Assembly: GCF_900116345.1 (NCBI RefSeq)
Contig: NZ_FPAH01000027.1
Coordinates: 1-38,456, forward strand
Reading direction: 5' to 3'
DNA: 38,456 bases
DNA from: Succinivibrio dextrinosolvens
Lineage (GTDB): Bacteria > Pseudomonadota > Gammaproteobacteria > Enterobacterales > Succinivibrionaceae
Shown: in pieces, positions 24,579 through 34,047 of the stretch
Layout: the number at the start of each line of letters is the position of its first letter
How positions within the stretch are numbered: position 1 is the first letter of the stretch
Notes under the pieces: model-generated
The model's database searches: none
What the model was told of the DNA's origin: nothing
What the model saw: only the letters and a program-made list of their open reading frames with translations
Translations under genes and position numbers: made by a program

Positions 24579-27500
24579 ATGTCTGATAATCGTATTTCTA
24601 TAAACAGCAATAACTCTAATATCATTCAGAACAACAATATTGTTAATAATAATGAAATCATTAATAACAATAATGCGGTTAATAATCAGGGTAAAGGCTT
24701 AAAAAGCATAGAGCCTCATGTCTTTACTGCAACCGAAAAAAATCTGGTTAACAAGTTTTCAGAACTGCTATCAGGCAAAACTCCTCCATCAGAACTGCAT
24801 ATTATCGATCCTGAGACCAATAAGGAGTCTCCTGAATTAAAGAAGCAGCTCTGTCAGGCTGCTGTCAAAGTTGCCACCGCTCTTATGACTTCAATTCCAG
24901 GCAAGGAAACAACCTTTGGCTTTGCGCTAGGAGATTTTACAGTAGAGATCCGTCGTGATCCTCTGGGTAAGTTCTTTATGAGTGTTGAAGGTCTTCAGGA
25001 AGAGAACAATATCATTGAAGAGAATCTGATTATTGATGTAAACAATAATGATGAAATCATCCAGAATAATAACTTTTTGGAGGAAGAGTTTAATCAAGGC
25101 TACATTGACTACAACACCATGGGGGAAAATAACATCACTGATGACAGTATCATTGAAAACAATCAGCCTGCTCTTAAACAGTATAACGTCGATAAAAGGC
25201 TGGAAATCAATGATACTACCAGTAAATTCTCTGCCATGATTATGGAAGATATCATCAACAATCCAGAGCTGTATAATCAGGAAATTGCTGCAGACGAGTA
25301 TGCTGATGAGACTTCCAAGAGAGGTACCTTCGGTGCACTGGAACAGATGATTGTAGCCAGTGAGCAGAGTCCGAAATCCTGTATCAGCAGAGGGCTCATG
25401 GCAGAAGCCTTAAGAGCTAAACTGGGAATTGATCCAAACGAGCTTAATAACATAGGCATCAGAACAATAAGTCACTGGGCTGCTCAGAGTATTCTTGACC
25501 CAAAGATGACCGCCGCCAGCCTTCGCGCTGAAATCAAAAGATATAACAGTACCCCTCATATCCTTGAGAATGTAAACTCTATCGAGGCCGACAAGGATAT
25601 GCAGATGATAGAGTCGCTTTTAGAAAAGTCTCCAAATATAGTTAACTCCAAGGTTGATATTTCCAATATCGGACAGGTCAGAACCGACCCTCAGGAGGGA
25701 ATGAGCCAGAATCAGAAACTGATTCATAACTTCTTCGCAGATATGTTTATGCCTGCTGATACTTCACTTTATGACATGAATGAAGGAAAGGAAGGTAACA
25801 GAATCAGACAGGTTATGCTGCAGCATCCTGAAGCTATAAAACTTATATTAGAAGAAGGTTACAACAAGGGAAGTCTTGCTCTTGAGACCTTACCTGCAAG
25901 TGTCAGAAATACTCTAGGTCCTGTTCTTCTGGGAGTGTTTAAGTCATACTCAACTGATTATTTTAAGATGCTCTCCAGCGAGGAAGACAAACAGAAATTT
26001 GGAGCAATGGTAGCCGGTAATAAGGTTGTACTCGACCTTGAGATTGTTAAGGGGCTCATTGCCAAGACTCCTTTTGAGTCCTTGGAGTCTATTGATAAGG
26101 CTGTTAATCAGGCTGCGACACTTGTGGCTGAAGAACAGCAGCAGCTTGTAAAAGATAAGTTTACAGCAACTCTTCTAAATAACAATGAGGCAAATAAGAA
26201 ATCACGCTTTGTACCGATTCCAGATAGAGATCCTAGAAAGATTATTGCAGATATAGTCAAAACTCCTAAGCCAACTCCTGAACAGCTGCAGAATGAGCCT
26301 GATAGAGCTGCAGAGCTGAAAGAGCAGAGACGTAAGGAATTGTTTAAAGCTTATAAGGAGCTATTTAGAACCTATAAAGAGGTTATTCTGTCTATTATGC
26401 AGATACAGGAAGTTAATGCTTCGTTATACCCTAAGGATAGAAATAAACATGGCCTGTTGACAGGATTGAAAGACGCCTATTTTGGTTACATTAACATGTG
26501 TGGATTATTACCTCCTAAAAATTATATGTCTGATGAGGGCAGTAAATATTTTGAGGAGGCTCTGGAAAATGAAATTTCAGAGAAGGCCTTTGAGCCTATT
26601 TTTACAGTTGAGTATCTTGAAAGTCAGATAGCAATGTTTACCGCGGAAAAAGACGGCAAGCTGGTACTTCAGACTCAGTCCCAGGATTATCTTGATTATG
26701 AACCGTTAAACGGCCTTAATATTGATCTTAAGTCGCCAACATTATCTCAGATGGCTTCAGAACCAGATGAATTTGATAAACCTGGTATGGGTAAACTTAT
26801 AAAGAATGTGCTGATGAGCTATTTCAGCACCCAGCCTATGGAAGCAAAGATGCCTGATGGTATTACTCCTGAGCTTAAGACTCTGGCAGAAACTCTGGCA
26901 GCCTCAAAGGTTGTCAACCCTAAGCTTCCTGCAGATCTTTCTGATGCGCAGAAGAATCTTGTAAATCAGGCAATAAGTTCTATTCGTGAGGCCAATCGTT
27001 TTAACTCTGAACTGCCTTCACTTTTAAAGACTAGGCAGGTTGACAAGCGTTCTATGATTTCATCAATGATCCGTTATTCAGATGATAAGACATCTGAAGC
27101 AGCAAAGCTTGGCGCTATGCTCAAAGGTGCCGGTCCTCTGATGCACAAACTGCTGCAGGGACTTGAGCTTCCTGGTATGGATCAGGATTTTAAGACAGCT
27201 CTTGATGACATGAAGTCCAATTTAAGTCCGATTGATCCTAAATATGTTCAGGCTCAGATGCTTAAGATTGTGGATAATTCAAACAACACCATTAAGAGTA
27301 TGAGCATTAAAAAGCCTTTGGGTGCGGCATCTGTCGGTCAGGCTTTTCTGGTAACAGTTACTCCTGCACAGGGAGAGCCTTATGATGCGGTATTAAAGGT
27401 AATACGTCCTGAAGTTTCGGTTAAGACAAAACGAGAATTCGAGCAGTTTATGATCGAGGCCAGAGGTATTCCTGGAATGGCGGATACCTACAAGGGACTG

Positions 27501-29327
27501 TATGAGCAGTATAAAAAGGAATTCAGTCTGGAGCTTGAGGCTAACAATATTAAACTTGGACAGCAGGTCTACTCAGATGGACTTGATAGTGACAGAGTTG
27601 AAACCATGTCACTTGTAGACGGAGTTCCTGCTACAGAGACTTCAATGCTGATTAAGCTTGCTCCAGGTGATACTCTTGATCGTTACATCAAGACTGTAAA
27701 AGCTCGTATTGATGAGCTCAAGAGAAACACTGCGAAGACTGTGGATGAATACATAAATAACCGACGTGAAATGCAGACTCTGTTAAAGCAGATGGCTGAT
27801 ATCAATACCTCTCTTGGCGTAACTGCAAAGAAATGGATTAACAAATCTATTTTTGGTACTGAAGGCTTCTTCCATGGCGATATGCATCCAGGTAACCTGA
27901 TGGTGGCTCCTGCTGATCCTTCAGATCCTCAGTCCAAGACCAAGATTACCATCATTGACTATGGTAATGCTTCTCAGCTTACTAAGGCACAGACCAATGC
28001 CCTTCTTAAGATTAATGTTGCATGTTCTTTCGGAGGCATTTATCAGTTCGAGGCAACACCACAGGAGAAGCCTACCATTGAAAAACATACCGTAAGTATG
28101 TTTATTGAGGGCTTTAAAGCTTTACTTTCTGAAGAAGATCGCAAGATTTTTGAGAAAAGAGAAAAAGAGCTTACAGACAATGTGATTAAGCCAATTCTGC
28201 TAAAGGGCACAAAGAGTGAAGTCGGCATCCGCCTTTCTCTTCTGATTAAAAAGCTCCAGCAGGCTGGTATCACAATTCCAGGTGCTATTAGTAATATGGC
28301 GGAGAGTGAAAAGCGTCTTGCAAACGGTATTGATGAGCTTAATGTCTTAATGGATGAAATTGGCAATATGCTTGGTTCATATCATCTGGATAATATTACT
28401 ACAGGAGCAGACCCTTGTTATGATTTGATTAGAGAATCATTCCTGAATGGAATTACAATTACTCAAAAAAGAGTTGATGAGGTTGTAACGATACTTAATT
28501 ACGACTATAAGGCCAATGAAAAAATTGTTCAGGATCTGGCGGAGCATCAGCAATATGATTTAGCTCCAAATCAGGCGTTTGATAAGGCCGATTTTGAAGC
28601 TTTCATGGCACATAAAAAGGAAATTCAGAAGGAATATAAAAAATACAGAAAATCTGAGGTTCAGATGACTAACATTCTGCTGCTCGTTGATTCTGGTTTT
28701 AAATATTCACTGAATGAAATGTGGGAAAACAGAATTATCAAGTTTGTCGGTAGAAAAGAAGAGAATAAAAAGCTTCAAGACATGGTTTACGGTAATTATC
28801 TGAAATCTCCAAAAGAGTCTGATCCTCTGTATGATCTGCATAAACAATTTCTGGAGGTCCGCAGCAAAGTAAGTGATGAAAACCTGAAAAAGCTTCATGA
28901 CTGTGAATGTTCTATAACCTCAGATAGAAATGATGAGGTCAACTTTAATACGCATCTTGAAAGCCGTAAGACAATCGCTGAACTAAGAAAGGATCCTAAC
29001 GTTGCAGCATATATGGATCTGCGTCTGCAGATGGCTAACATCATCAAGGAGCGTATGATTGAATCAGCTAAGACCTTGCCGGAAAAAATACCTAATGGTA
29101 AGCTTTCTGGTCTTATTGATAAGAAACAGGATTTTACAACAGCTACACTAGAGCTGGTGGAAAATAAGATTAGTGGTGAAACAGATGCTCAAACTATTAA
29201 AAACGCAATTTCGTTCGGAGGAGATCTTGGTTACAATGCACTATCTCTAACCTTTAACATTGGCGGTGCTAGAGATTATTTCACGATTGTTGGAAACTCG
29301 TTTGACAAAAATAATAACAATAATTAG
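24579..29327 (+). CDS. Giant Asn-rich protein with an embedded ABC1/UbiB-type atypical kinase domain
   Basis: This 1582-residue protein has no signal peptide or transmembrane helix. Residues 1-37 are Asn-rich (17 of 37), a second Asn/Ile/Glu-rich stretch lies at about 142-196, and the C-terminus ends in five Asn. Residues about 200-840 are helical and match nothing I recognise. At about 845-1150 is an ABC1/ADCK/UbiB-like kinase: a degenerate KxGQ motif (KLLQ, 857-860), the Ala-rich nucleotide loop GAASVGQAF (915-923), K940 in AVLKVIRPEV, the E-rich helix EFSLELEANN (981-990), the catalytic loop HGDMHPGN (1099-1106) and the metal-binding IDYGN (1126-1130). All catalytic residues appear present. 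The remaining 430 residues are helical. AAAGGAG precedes ATG 24579. UbiB itself is about 550 residues and membrane-bound, so this is not UbiB. A secreted effector or a regulatory kinase is possible, and no function can be assigned. Confidence 0.82.
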   Translation: MSDNRISINSNNSNIIQNNNIVNNNEIINNNNAVNNQGKGLKSIEPHVFTATEKNLVNKFSELLSGKTPPSELHIIDPETNKESPELKKQLCQAAVKVATALMTSIPGKETTFGFALGDFTVEIRRDPLGKFFMSVEGLQEENNIIEENLIIDVNNNDEIIQNNNFLEEEFNQGYIDYNTMGENNITDDSIIENNQPALKQYNVDKRLEINDTTSKFSAMIMEDIINNPELYNQEIAADEYADETSKRGTFGALEQMIVASEQSPKSCISRGLMAEALRAKLGIDPNELNNIGIRTISHWAAQSILDPKMTAASLRAEIKRYNSTPHILENVNSIEADKDMQMIESLLEKSPNIVNSKVDISNIGQVRTDPQEGMSQNQKLIHNFFADMFMPADTSLYDMNEGKEGNRIRQVMLQHPEAIKLILEEGYNKGSLALETLPASVRNTLGPVLLGVFKSYSTDYFKMLSSEEDKQKFGAMVAGNKVVLDLEIVKGLIAKTPFESLESIDKAVNQAATLVAEEQQQLVKDKFTATLLNNNEANKKSRFVPIPDRDPRKIIADIVKTPKPTPEQLQNEPDRAAELKEQRRKELFKAYKELFRTYKEVILSIMQIQEVNASLYPKDRNKHGLLTGLKDAYFGYINMCGLLPPKNYMSDEGSKYFEEALENEISEKAFEPIFTVEYLESQIAMFTAEKDGKLVLQTQSQDYLDYEPLNGLNIDLKSPTLSQMASEPDEFDKPGMGKLIKNVLMSYFSTQPMEAKMPDGITPELKTLAETLAASKVVNPKLPADLSDAQKNLVNQAISSIREANRFNSELPSLLKTRQVDKRSMISSMIRYSDDKTSEAAKLGAMLKGAGPLMHKLLQGLELPGMDQDFKTALDDMKSNLSPIDPKYVQAQMLKIVDNSNNTIKSMSIKKPLGAASVGQAFLVTVTPAQGEPYDAVLKVIRPEVSVKTKREFEQFMIEARGIPGMADTYKGLYEQYKKEFSLELEANNIKLGQQVYSDGLDSDRVETMSLVDGVPATETSMLIKLAPGDTLDRYIKTVKARIDELKRNTAKTVDEYINNRREMQTLLKQMADINTSLGVTAKKWINKSIFGTEGFFHGDMHPGNLMVAPADPSDPQSKTKITIIDYGNASQLTKAQTNALLKINVACSFGGIYQFEATPQEKPTIEKHTVSMFIEGFKALLSEEDRKIFEKREKELTDNVIKPILLKGTKSEVGIRLSLLIKKLQQAGITIPGAISNMAESEKRLANGIDELNVLMDEIGNMLGSYHLDNITTGADPCYDLIRESFLNGITITQKRVDEVVTILNYDYKANEKIVQDLAEHQQYDLAPNQAFDKADFEAFMAHKKEIQKEYKKYRKSEVQMTNILLLVDSGFKYSLNEMWENRIIKFVGRKEENKKLQDMVYGNYLKSPKESDPLYDLHKQFLEVRSKVSDENLKKLHDCECSITSDRNDEVNFNTHLESRKTIAELRKDPNVAAYMDLRLQMANIIKERMIESAKTLPEKIPNGKLSGLIDKKQDFTTATLELVENKISGETDAQTIKNAISFGGDLGYNALSLTFNIGGARDYFTIVGNSFDKNNNNN

Positions 29328-29377
29328 TAGTTTTTTAATATTCACGAAAATCTCTGATTTTCCTGACACAAAAAAAA

Positions 29378-29407
29378 TCAGCGCTGATAAATAGTTATCG
29401 GCGCTGA
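29378..29407 (-). terminator. Terminator of the lptD-surA operon
   Basis: TCAGCGC (29378-29384) pairs with GCGCTGA (29401-29407), extended by a G-T pair and GATAA/TTATC around ATAG, giving a 13-bp stem. On the minus strand it is followed by a run of eight T (29370-29377 on plus), ideal for terminating surA. It may also slow plus-strand transcripts from the giant gene. Confidence 0.85.
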
Positions 29408-29444
29408 AGATTTATATATAGTAAAAAGAACTAAGATAATTCTC

Positions 29445-30845
29445 TTAATTCATATAAACAGACCCCTGAGAAATCTTACCATCCTTATTCTGCTGTGGCT
29501 GTCCTACAGAGGTATTCTCCATCTCTATTCCTGCGCCGGCACGAACAAGCTCTGGATCAATTACGTGGATATAGGCACTTTCTCTAAGTCCTCTCTCCCA
29601 GTAGGCAACAGCTTCTGCATATTCTCTTTCAAAGATGATTGATGCAGCCTTATCCTTGTAAGCTTCGAGTGAATCCTTATCAATCTTGACATCCTCAAGA
29701 TGAATGATATGCCAGCCGTAGCTTGATTTAACCGGTTCACTGTACTGTCCTACTGAAAGAGCTGCAATACCTGCAGCAAAGCCAGGATCATAGGCGTCTA
29801 GTGACTGATAGCCTAAATCACCGCCATGAACAGCTGAACCAGGATCCTCTGAATATTTCTTGGCGGCATCTGCAAAGGTCAGCTTACCGGCTTTAACATC
29901 ATCCATAATTGAATTCAGTTTTGCGATAGCAGCCTCATCTGAGAAGATGATTGAGGTCTTAATCAGAATATGTGAAGCTTTGTAAGTCTTGATAGGAGTA
30001 ATTGCATTCTTGGTTACATCATAGAGCTTAAGAATATGAAGACCGACAGATGATCTGAATGGTCCTACTACAGCACCAGGTTTTGCATTTACAATAGCAG
30101 GCAGGAATGGCAGTGGAATTGCTGTTTCTGGCAGATAGCCAAGATCTGCACTCTCTGAGCCTACTGCATACTTTGCTGCAACCTCTTCGATATTCGCTCC
30201 AGAGCGAACTTCCTTCAGCGCCTTCTGTGCGTTTGCCTGTGCACGACGGTATTCCTGCTCTGTAGGATTAGATGATAAAGGAACCACTACCTGACCGAGG
30301 TGATACATCGGTTCAACACTTCCTCTTTCCTTTAAGGCTTTTGCGTATGTGTTGATTTCGCTGTCTGAAATATTGATTCTCTGTCTTACTGAGGAACGTC
30401 TAACTTCGTTGAGTATATAATCTTCCTTGAACTTCTGTCTTGCCTGAGCTTCAGGAATATTGCCGTAAGAAGCGAGGATTTTCTCTGTGGTGGTATTGTT
30501 TCTTAAAGCAGCCTGCTTCAGGATTGAATCAAGCTGCATGTCAGGAATATCTGCACCGTTACTCTGAGCAAGCTGAAGGATCAGTGAACGGGTAATCAGA
30601 GACTGCAGGGCCTGACGTCTTGCAGTAAGCTCATCAACCTGTGCCCCGTGAGCCTTGTAGTTCTGCATCAGATCTCGAGTGTGACGGTTGAGTTCACTTT
30701 CAAGAATAATCCCTCCATTTACAACTGCGGCAGTTGAATCCAATGCAACCTCTTCCTCAGCGTGGGCCAGGGTAGGGGCTATTGCAAAAGATGCCCCTAA
30801 CATTGCAATTAAAGAAAGCTTTGTAAATGTCTGTTTTATTCTCAT
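29445..30845 (-). CDS. surA: Periplasmic chaperone and peptidyl-prolyl isomerase SurA
   Basis: SurA escorts outer-membrane beta-barrel proteins across the periplasm. From ATG 30843-30845 it has 466 residues, with a signal peptide ending LAHA before EEEV, an N-terminal chaperone domain and two parvulin domains at about 180-277 (LGQVVVPLS ... GLHILKLYDV) and 288-386 (KASHILIKTS ... YGWHIIHLEDV). The length exceeds E. coli SurA (428) slightly, mainly in the C-terminal tail. A TTG six codons upstream (30863) is an alternative start. The ATG has no ribosome site, whereas a full AAGGAGG lies upstream of the TTG beyond a small hairpin. It is the last gene of the cluster, 111 bp after lptD, whose folding depends on SurA in other bacteria. 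Confidence 0.94.
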   Translation of the reverse strand: MRIKQTFTKLSLIAMLGASFAIAPTLAHAEEEVALDSTAAVVNGGIILESELNRHTRDLMQNYKAHGAQVDELTARRQALQSLITRSLILQLAQSNGADIPDMQLDSILKQAALRNNTTTEKILASYGNIPEAQARQKFKEDYILNEVRRSSVRQRINISDSEINTYAKALKERGSVEPMYHLGQVVVPLSSNPTEQEYRRAQANAQKALKEVRSGANIEEVAAKYAVGSESADLGYLPETAIPLPFLPAIVNAKPGAVVGPFRSSVGLHILKLYDVTKNAITPIKTYKASHILIKTSIIFSDEAAIAKLNSIMDDVKAGKLTFADAAKKYSEDPGSAVHGGDLGYQSLDAYDPGFAAGIAALSVGQYSEPVKSSYGWHIIHLEDVKIDKDSLEAYKDKAASIIFEREYAEAVAYWERGLRESAYIHVIDPELVRAGAGIEMENTSVGQPQQNKDGKISQGSVYMN

Positions 30846-30974
30846 ACGTAATCGCGATAACAATTCTCCAACAGGAGAAAAGCAATTCGCCTCCTTTATT
30901 ATTTTGTTATTCTGTTTTACACAATATTCGTCTATATTGCCTAAGATTTGTTATAAATTCCAGTCAATCTTTTC

Positions 30975-33701
30975 TTATCTGTTAAGGTTGCTAGGAATTA
31001 CGTCTGGCAGATAGTGAGTATTGGTTCCTCTTGGATCACTGATCTTACGGGCATTAACAGTATATAATCCCTTAAACTCAACGTTCAGACCGATAATCTT
31101 GTCATTTTCATGTCGACTATTGAGACTGTTGTAGTTGAGGTAATTCTCATATACCAGTGCAACTGAGTAACAGCATTCATCATATTTTATACCTAGTTTG
31201 GTATCGATATTGTAGTTCTGTTCAAGATCTCGGTAGGAGGCTCCATACACCGTCCATGATGGTGATAGAGGAACAGATGCGGTTACACCAATCTGAGATA
31301 GGTCTCTTACCACCAGAGGGTTGTTGACCTGATAGTTGCCGTTTTTCAGATGTCTGTAGGTAATTCCTGTCTTAAATCCGGTTGCGGCATGGGTGTAATG
31401 AATTCCTGCGTTATAGGAATAAAATTCATTATCCTCCGGATCGTATTGAACCTGAGCATGGTAATTGAATGATTTGTACTCAGCATTGAAGCTTGCTTCA
31501 ATTGGACTGGTGTGTCTGTTCTCGTAGTTGTAAGTGTAGTACTCATTCAGTTTGACGCGCTGTTTGTCCATGTTGTAAGCCTGAGCCAGCGAGAATCTTA
31601 AGATTTCTCGATCATGAGAGTCTAAAAGACGTGATGTAAATCCGGCTGTAATAGTATTGAGGTTTGCAATTCTGTCAATACCGGCATAACGCATTGGAGA
31701 GAACAGAGTATAGTATTCGTCATATCTGCTAGTAGTGTCATAAAGCGGAATGGTACTCTGATCTCTGTATGGAATATACATGTACTTGATTTCAGGCTCC
31801 AGGGTCTGGGTATGGTTCATGTCAAGAACCTTTCGCTCAAGGGTGGTCTTTGCCTTGGCCTCTAAGAGGTAAAGACTTCTGGTTACAGAATCCTGAACTC
31901 TTGCATAGCCTAGTTTTTGCTGATATGCCTGACTGAAATACTTCAGATCAGACTGATTATAGTGAGTTAAAAAGCCTGTAACTCCGAAATCCAGAGTAGT
32001 GCCGTAAGAGTCAAAGGCATTGTACTTTATAGATGGCTGAATGTGTGATCTGTTCATGTACAGAGACTTATTATCATCAGTGTATTTTTCAATACTGAAT
32101 CTTGTCAGCTCACCTTCCATCTTATATGTAAATCTGCCGTAGGTATCGTAGCCTTTCAGTTTTATCTGCGGAAGCATCGCAAATGGCTTGTACGTATTGA
32201 AGTTTGTGGTTGAGAACATATTCTGATACTTTCTCAGTTCCACTGAAACATCATACTTATCCTGATCGTAGGTGCCTTTCAGGGACTGTACCAGACTTGA
32301 ATCTGTAACCGCAGCATTCTTCTGACTGATGTCGGTAAGATAGGTATAGTCGCCATCTCTAACTCTTGAGTAATCCAGTTGGAAAACAAGGTCATTCTCA
32401 AGGAATGTTAATTTATTTTTAAGATTTAAGAACCATCGCTTGCGGTCAGATGAATTCGTGTTGCCTGTATTCTGCAGAGCGTAGGCGGTACCGTTTGTTG
32501 TGGTAACTACTCTTGTGAATTTAGGATCATCCGGAAGATAAGTTCCTACGATACTTCCTGAGAAGTTCTCAAATGGCAGATATCTGAATTCAGCATCGTA
32601 TTTTGCTCCATGTTTTGAGTCTCGTCCTGGAGTGAGAGTAGCATCGTAATTAGGAGCCAGATTCAGGTATAAAGGAAACTCATAGCTAAAACCGCTTCCA
32701 GTGCTGTAGCTAATACGGGGTGGCAGCAGACCTGTTTTTCTTTTATTTGTTACAGGAAAGTTTGCATATGGGGTGTAGAAAACGGGAACCTTTCCAAGGT
32801 AGAAAACGTCGTTCCATGCTGAACCGAAGCTGTCACCCTCATCAATTTCAACGGAGGTGGATGACATATGCCATGAGCGTTTGTCTGCAGGACAGCCTGA
32901 GAGCGTAGCTTTCTTTAAAATCCTGGTCCCCTTTTCATTGTTGAACTCGTATTCCTCTGCATCACCATTAAGCACAGAGCCGTTTAACTGATAAACGGTA
33001 TTGGTTCCTGTTACTGTCTTTTTCTCAAGATTGTATACAAGCGGCTCCTTTGAAGTGGTGGTGTACTCTCCAGTACTTACGGTTGAGCTACCCTCTGTAG
33101 TTAAAGTCTTATCCTCTCCATTGTAGGTAGCCTTATCTGTAAGAATCTTCTTGTCACCCTGTGTAATTTCAACCTTTCCTGTATAGGTCAGAACCTGCTT
33201 GTCTTTCTGAGAGATGTCTCCTGATACCTTATCGGATGTAACTGTGATCGGCGTTGTGTGAACATCGTACTTCATTGGAAATCTGTATGATGGAACACCG
33301 TAGAAGCAGGTTGAGGCAATTCCGGTTATAGGGGATCTTGGGGCCGATAGCCATGGTGCGCTGAGCTTCTTTATCATACGCATCGGGAATGTTGAACTTT
33401 CAGCGAAGTTTCTGTTGAGAAGATATTCCTCAGCAGAAGGAGTATTCATTTTCTCCATGGTCTTTGTTGAAAAGTTTGTGGTCTTTTCAATGCTTGGAGA
33501 ATCACTTTCCTTGACTAGCTTTGTTTCAACATCGTAGCTTGAGTTTTTTTCTGTTTCAACATAGCCTCCTTTGACAACACTTCCTGCTGGTGTTTCTTTC
33601 TGTTCTGACTGAATGTTGGCATATGCTGATGAACACAGTGCCAGACTTACTGCTACTGAAAGTGTGGCAAGTGCAATCTTTTGTTTCCTTGCAGTTTTCA
33701 A
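30975..33701 (-). CDS. lptD: LPS-assembly outer membrane protein LptD
   Basis: LptD inserts lipopolysaccharide into the outer leaflet together with LptE. The 908-residue protein has a signal peptide (1-28, SSAYA before NIQ), an unusual Ser/Thr/Lys-rich extension to about 130, an OstA/LptA-like beta-jellyroll (about 150-265) and a C-terminal beta-barrel (about 300-908). Four mature cysteines, C132, C270 and the pair C843-C844, parallel the C31, C173, C724 and C725 of E. coli LptD that form the essential interlocked disulfides. The start is TTG 33699-33701 with AGGA 8 nt upstream, and no other start precedes the signal sequence. It is 22 bp after yacG. Confidence 0.96.
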   Translation of the reverse strand: MKTARKQKIALATLSVAVSLALCSSAYANIQSEQKETPAGSVVKGGYVETEKNSSYDVETKLVKESDSPSIEKTTNFSTKTMEKMNTPSAEEYLLNRNFAESSTFPMRMIKKLSAPWLSAPRSPITGIASTCFYGVPSYRFPMKYDVHTTPITVTSDKVSGDISQKDKQVLTYTGKVEITQGDKKILTDKATYNGEDKTLTTEGSSTVSTGEYTTTSKEPLVYNLEKKTVTGTNTVYQLNGSVLNGDAEEYEFNNEKGTRILKKATLSGCPADKRSWHMSSTSVEIDEGDSFGSAWNDVFYLGKVPVFYTPYANFPVTNKRKTGLLPPRISYSTGSGFSYEFPLYLNLAPNYDATLTPGRDSKHGAKYDAEFRYLPFENFSGSIVGTYLPDDPKFTRVVTTTNGTAYALQNTGNTNSSDRKRWFLNLKNKLTFLENDLVFQLDYSRVRDGDYTYLTDISQKNAAVTDSSLVQSLKGTYDQDKYDVSVELRKYQNMFSTTNFNTYKPFAMLPQIKLKGYDTYGRFTYKMEGELTRFSIEKYTDDNKSLYMNRSHIQPSIKYNAFDSYGTTLDFGVTGFLTHYNQSDLKYFSQAYQQKLGYARVQDSVTRSLYLLEAKAKTTLERKVLDMNHTQTLEPEIKYMYIPYRDQSTIPLYDTTSRYDEYYTLFSPMRYAGIDRIANLNTITAGFTSRLLDSHDREILRFSLAQAYNMDKQRVKLNEYYTYNYENRHTSPIEASFNAEYKSFNYHAQVQYDPEDNEFYSYNAGIHYTHAATGFKTGITYRHLKNGNYQVNNPLVVRDLSQIGVTASVPLSPSWTVYGASYRDLEQNYNIDTKLGIKYDECCYSVALVYENYLNYNSLNSRHENDKIIGLNVEFKGLYTVNARKISDPRGTNTHYLPDVIPSNLNR

Positions 33702-33723
33702 GGTAAAATCCTGTAAATAATTG

Positions 33724-34041
33724 TTAATCTCTATCCTGGCAGCTTCTGAATTCTACATTGTTTATGTCGCCGCCATCTTCATCCTGATCCAGGGATGTTC
33801 CTTTGATAAATCTCTTGTTTGATACCCAGGCACCAAGTTCTGCCATTCTGCATCTTTGAGAACAGAATGGACGGAAAGGATTACTTTTATCGTAAATAAC
33901 CTCTTTGCTACAGGTTGGGCATTTTACCTTTACAGGCTCATTATCGTCCTTTACATCTGAATTTAAATCCCCTGGAGCTAGATGAGCTTCCTCAAGGATT
34001 TCATCAAATGTACCTTCTGGTAGTAAATCTCTTAAACTCAT
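33724..34041 (-). CDS. yacG: DNA gyrase inhibitor YacG, N-terminally extended
   Basis: This is a small zinc protein of 105 residues. The zinc ribbon CPTC (41-44) with C60 and C64 in RPFCSQRCRMAELGAWV is the family signature. In E. coli YacG (65 residues) binds GyrB and inhibits gyrase. Here an acidic N-terminal extension of about 38 residues (MSLRDLLPEGTFDEILEEAH onward) precedes the zinc domain, and an acidic tail follows. The gene lies 6 bp after zapD, in the usual coaE-zapD-yacG order. Confidence 0.92.
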   Translation of the reverse strand: MSLRDLLPEGTFDEILEEAHLAPGDLNSDVKDDNEPVKVKCPTCSKEVIYDKSNPFRPFCSQRCRMAELGAWVSNKRFIKGTSLDQDEDGGDINNVEFRSCQDRD

Positions 34042-34047
34042 TTTTTC

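Noticed and set aside
24579-29327. UbiB, ubiquinone biosynthesis kinase
   Set aside because: It has 1582 residues rather than about 550, lacks C-terminal membrane helices and has a degenerate KxGQ motif, and no ubi genes are nearby.
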